Source: Sphingomonas chungangi (lineage in GTDB: Bacteria > Pseudomonadota > Alphaproteobacteria > Sphingomonadales > Sphingomonadaceae). Taken from it: a stretch of DNA of 64,000 nt. Shown here piece by piece: positions 61,779 to 64,000 of this stretch. Position 1 is the first letter of the stretch; every line of letters starts with the position of its first letter. The translations under genes were made by a program, and so were the position numbers. The stretch is taken from assembly GCF_013778325.1 (NCBI RefSeq), contig NZ_JACEIB010000006.1, positions 248,001 through 312,000 of the forward strand, in the 5' to 3' direction. Below the pieces are notes generated by a model. It ran no database searches, was not told where the DNA came from, and was given only the letters and a program-made list of their open reading frames with translations.

Positions 61779-62063
61779 ATGGTCGATCTCGATCACCGGG
61801 TGCTGGCGGCGCTGGATTGCCCGTCGGGCGAGCTCAAGCCGGAGACGGTCCAGCGAGTGATGGAAAATGTCAGGGCGAAGGCAGTGGCGATGCGCTGGTA
61901 TGGCGGCGGCCAGATCTCGCTCGAACCTTCCGATCTCGTACTCCCCGTGCCGGAACCCATCCGATTGACAGATGGCAGCGAGATGCCCCGCTCTCCCTGG
62001 TTCTGCATCATGGCGATCGGGCCCCTGCCGGCAGGCATGCCCAAGCTTCGGATCGTCGACTGA
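61779..62063 (+). CDS. Hypothetical small protein
   Basis: 94 residues: VDLDHRVLAALDCPSGELKP, then MENVRAKAVAMRWYGGGQIS and the C-terminal FCIMAIGPLPAGMPKLRI. No family recognised, although composition is clearly protein-like. ATG 61779 is the natural start; the frame is open upstream without conservation-like character. Nothing recognisable lies in the following 251 bp. Confidence 0.55.
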   Translation: MVDLDHRVLAALDCPSGELKPETVQRVMENVRAKAVAMRWYGGGQISLEPSDLVLPVPEPIRLTDGSEMPRSPWFCIMAIGPLPAGMPKLRIVD

Positions 62064-62314
62064 ACGACTTGAGCCTAGGTCGAAGACTCGGGGATGAGCC
62101 CGCGAGCTTGCAGAAGGAACCGCTCGTTCGGTTTCCGCCCTCTGGGGCAGCACGAAGCTGCCGATCGACACGGACGAGGCCAGCACCGTCTCGCTGCCGC
62201 CGAGCGCCCATCAGGCGATGCAAAGAACGAGAACGCCGAGCTGAGCCGCCGGATGGCCCGCAGCGTCGGCCACGAGGTTCGAGACATGCCGGGTGGCTCG
62301 GTAGAGCGGCCTGA

Positions 62315-62896
62315 TCATCGATCGCGACCGATGTGGCGGGCCGTCTCGCATCGCTCGGTCGCATCCTGGATGAGCCGGATCGCCTCGGCGGAATCGCCGA
62401 TGCCGAGAACCTCGAAGCCTTTTCCCTTCAGCGCATTGTAGTTGGCGAACCATCGCCCGAGATGCTCGACGAAGGGCTCGCCGAGATCCGACACGTGGCG
62501 GGCCTGATCGTAGCTGACCGAGAGCGCCCCGCGCCCGATGAGACGATCATTGCGAAAGGTGCGGCCTCGCTCGGTCTGTTCGGCCTTGATGACGCCGAGG
62601 ATATGGACGTCGATGACGCATCCGACCGCGGCAGGCTCGTCGCCGATCACGAATATGTCGAGAGCATCGCCATCGTCGGCGAGCGTCGAGGGCACCATTC
62701 CGAAATCGAGCGGGAAGCTCATTCCGGCGGGAAGCAGGGCCGACAGCTCGAAAGCCTCGATCGACGCGTCCCAGGTATATTTGGAGCGGCTGCCTTTCGG
62801 CGTCTCTATGACGACGCGACAGATGCCTGTGTCCGCGTCCAGTCTGTGCGGGATAGCCGCTAAATCCATATCGTTCGATCCCATGGGATGTCGCAT
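62315..62896 (-). CDS. Inorganic pyrophosphatase (family I-like)
   Basis: 193 residues. It hydrolyses PPi to two phosphates to drive biosynthesis. Key residues: VVIETPKGSRSKYTWD (Glu-x7-Lys metal/phosphate site), LDFGMVPSTLADDGDALDIF (the family I metal-binding DxDxxD-like signature) and a C-terminal helical region. The signature DDGDALDIFVI replaces the usual DGDPLDVLV, so it is a divergent member. Either Met1 (62896), Met5 or Met10 may be the start. Confidence 0.85.
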   Translation of the reverse strand: MRHPMGSNDMDLAAIPHRLDADTGICRVVIETPKGSRSKYTWDASIEAFELSALLPAGMSFPLDFGMVPSTLADDGDALDIFVIGDEPAAVGCVIDVHILGVIKAEQTERGRTFRNDRLIGRGALSVSYDQARHVSDLGEPFVEHLGRWFANYNALKGKGFEVLGIGDSAEAIRLIQDATERCETARHIGRDR

Positions 62897-63075
62897 CTTG
62901 CATCGGCTTGCGTCGAACGGGCCTGCTGCCGATTTTGATCCAGCATGTGCGATGCATCCCGGTCGATATCCCCGGTCGTCGCAGCGCTTTCCTTTTCGAC
63001 CGCCAGTGAATCGGGGTGGGTCGGAGGCAGATGGCCCGGGATCGATTGCCTATCCCCAGCATTAAGGTCTCTCTG

Positions 63076-64000
63076 ATGGAGGATCGGATGGTGCAGTTCG
63101 GATACAAGCTGATGACCGAGGAGCACGGGCCGGCTGCGCTGATCGAGAATGCCGTTGCCGCGGAGGCCGCGGGCTTCGACTTCGTCTCGATCTCCGACCA
63201 TTTCCATCCTTGGCTCGAATCGCAGGGCCATGCCCCGTTCGCGTGGAGCGTGCTCGGCGGGATCGCGCAGGCGACCTCGCGGATCGGCATCGCGACCGGT
63301 CTCACCTGCCCGATCATCCGCTACCACCCCGCGATCATCGCGCAGGCAGCGGCAACGATCGGCGTGATGTCGAAAGGCCGGTTCACCCTGGCCGTCGGCG
63401 CCGGCGAGCGCCTGAACGAGCATGTCACCGGGGAGCGCTGGCCGTCGACGCCGCAACGCCATGCCATGCTCGGCGAGGCGATCGAGATCTTCCGCATGCT
63501 CTGGAAGGGCGGCGTGCACAGCTTCGAAGGGGACTGGTACGTCGTCGATCACGCCCGCCTTTATGACCTGCCTGACGAGCCCATAGACGTCATCGTGGGC
63601 GTGAGCGGCCCGGCGTCGGTCGCTCTGGCCGTCGAGGCGGCCGACGGCATCATGGCGACGGAGCCTAAGGCTGAGTTGGTCGAAGGCTTCCGCAAGGCGA
63701 AGCAGGGCCCCGCCTATGCGGAGGCGGTCCTTTCCTATGCGGAGACCGAGCAGGCGGGGCTGGAACAGGCCCACCAGACGTTCCGCTTCTCGGCGCTGGG
63801 CTGGCCGGTCAACAGCGAGCTGCGCGATGTCGAAGGCTTCGAGTCCGCCTCCCGGTTCGTCCGCCCCGAGGATCTGGCGGATGCGATCGCCGCCGGGCCG
63901 GATGTCGAGGCGCATCTCGCGGTCATTCGCCGCTATGTCGATGCCGGCTTCGATCATGTGGTGTTGAGCTGCCCGGGGCAGCATCAAAAGCGGTTCATCG
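63076..64000 (+). CDS. LLM-class flavin/F420-dependent oxidoreductase (3' end outside window)
   Basis: 308 codons are visible and the frame is open at the right edge, so the gene is truncated. N-terminal MVQFGYKLMTEEHGPAALIE, then FVSISDHFHPW, TSRIGIATGLTCPIIRYHPA and RFTLAVGAGERLNEHVTG are typical of the G6PDH-like F420-dependent group (TIGR03557-like). Relatives use coenzyme F420 or FMN to oxidise small substrates. ATG 63076 or 63088 can be the start. Confidence 0.88.
   Translation, partial: MEDRMVQFGYKLMTEEHGPAALIENAVAAEAAGFDFVSISDHFHPWLESQGHAPFAWSVLGGIAQATSRIGIATGLTCPIIRYHPAIIAQAAATIGVMSKGRFTLAVGAGERLNEHVTGERWPSTPQRHAMLGEAIEIFRMLWKGGVHSFEGDWYVVDHARLYDLPDEPIDVIVGVSGPASVALAVEAADGIMATEPKAELVEGFRKAKQGPAYAEAVLSYAETEQAGLEQAHQTFRFSALGWPVNSELRDVEGFESASRFVRPEDLADAIAAGPDVEAHLAVIRRYVDAGFDHVVLSCPGQHQKRFI

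Noticed and set aside
1-64000. CRISPR array, prophage structural genes or IS transposases
   Set aside because: No regularly spaced repeats, no capsid, tail or terminase genes and no transposase were seen; the only mobile genes are the two integrases.

Overview
The window is GC-rich DNA packed with short, often overlapping operons. The gene content fits an alphaproteobacterium of the Sphingomonadaceae, most likely Sphingomonas or a close relative. Supporting points are an imuA-imuB-dnaE2 cassette behind a GAAC-N7-GAAC LexA box, GGAAC-N16/17-(C/T)GTT promoters of the alphaproteobacterial general stress sigma factor (EcfG), and many small DUF2934/DUF2383/DUF4142-type stress proteins. This assignment comes from family resemblance, not from a database search.

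Layout. 1-13.3 kb: the 3' part of an RND efflux permease, a duplicated membrane protein, a dicarboxylate/glutamate-type symporter, a response regulator whose partner histidine kinase has lost its catalytic core by an internal deletion, and a compact five-gene operon (ACP, ketosynthase, type III polyketide synthase, methyltransferase, flavoprotein) that looks like a small aromatic-polyketide or alkylresorcinol-type pathway. 13.3-19.1 kb: integration hot spot. Two identical 45-bp copies of the 3' part of a tRNA-Lys(CTT) gene, 4,019 bp apart, each lie just left of a tyrosine integrase. The unit between them carries only an integrase and a predicted defence-type ATPase/TOPRIM nuclease. No intact tRNA-Lys appears to the right, so the second element may continue past the window.

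19.3-31.3 kb: DnaQ-like exonuclease, MarR regulator, PHB-depolymerase-like esterase, transglutaminase, DUF2383 protein, and the SOS mutagenesis operon. 31.4-48.3 kb: stress and redox genes. These include a heme-oxygenase-like YqcI/YcgG protein coupled to a DUF1989 protein, a divergent stress-promoter pair driving a Tat-exported YghA-like SDR and an SRPBCC-ADH-SDR operon, then HAD, PEBP, cupin, aldo/keto reductase, formate/nitrite transporter, sorbosone dehydrogenase-like lipoprotein, and several small secreted or membrane proteins.

48.3-64 kb: an Old Yellow Enzyme/FMN reductase/hydrolase/pirin operon divergent from a LysR regulator, a ThiS-like protein lacking its terminal Gly-Gly, transketolase, DUF488, and a Crp/Fnr neighbourhood. 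Of three Crp/Fnr genes in the window, one is intact (60.4 kb) and two are wrecked (33.5 and 58.0 kb). A perfect FNR-type palindrome lies near the intact one. The window ends in a pyrophosphatase and a truncated F420-type LLM oxidoreductase.

Taken together, the right two-thirds looks like an accessory block for redox, oxygen and DNA-damage stress.
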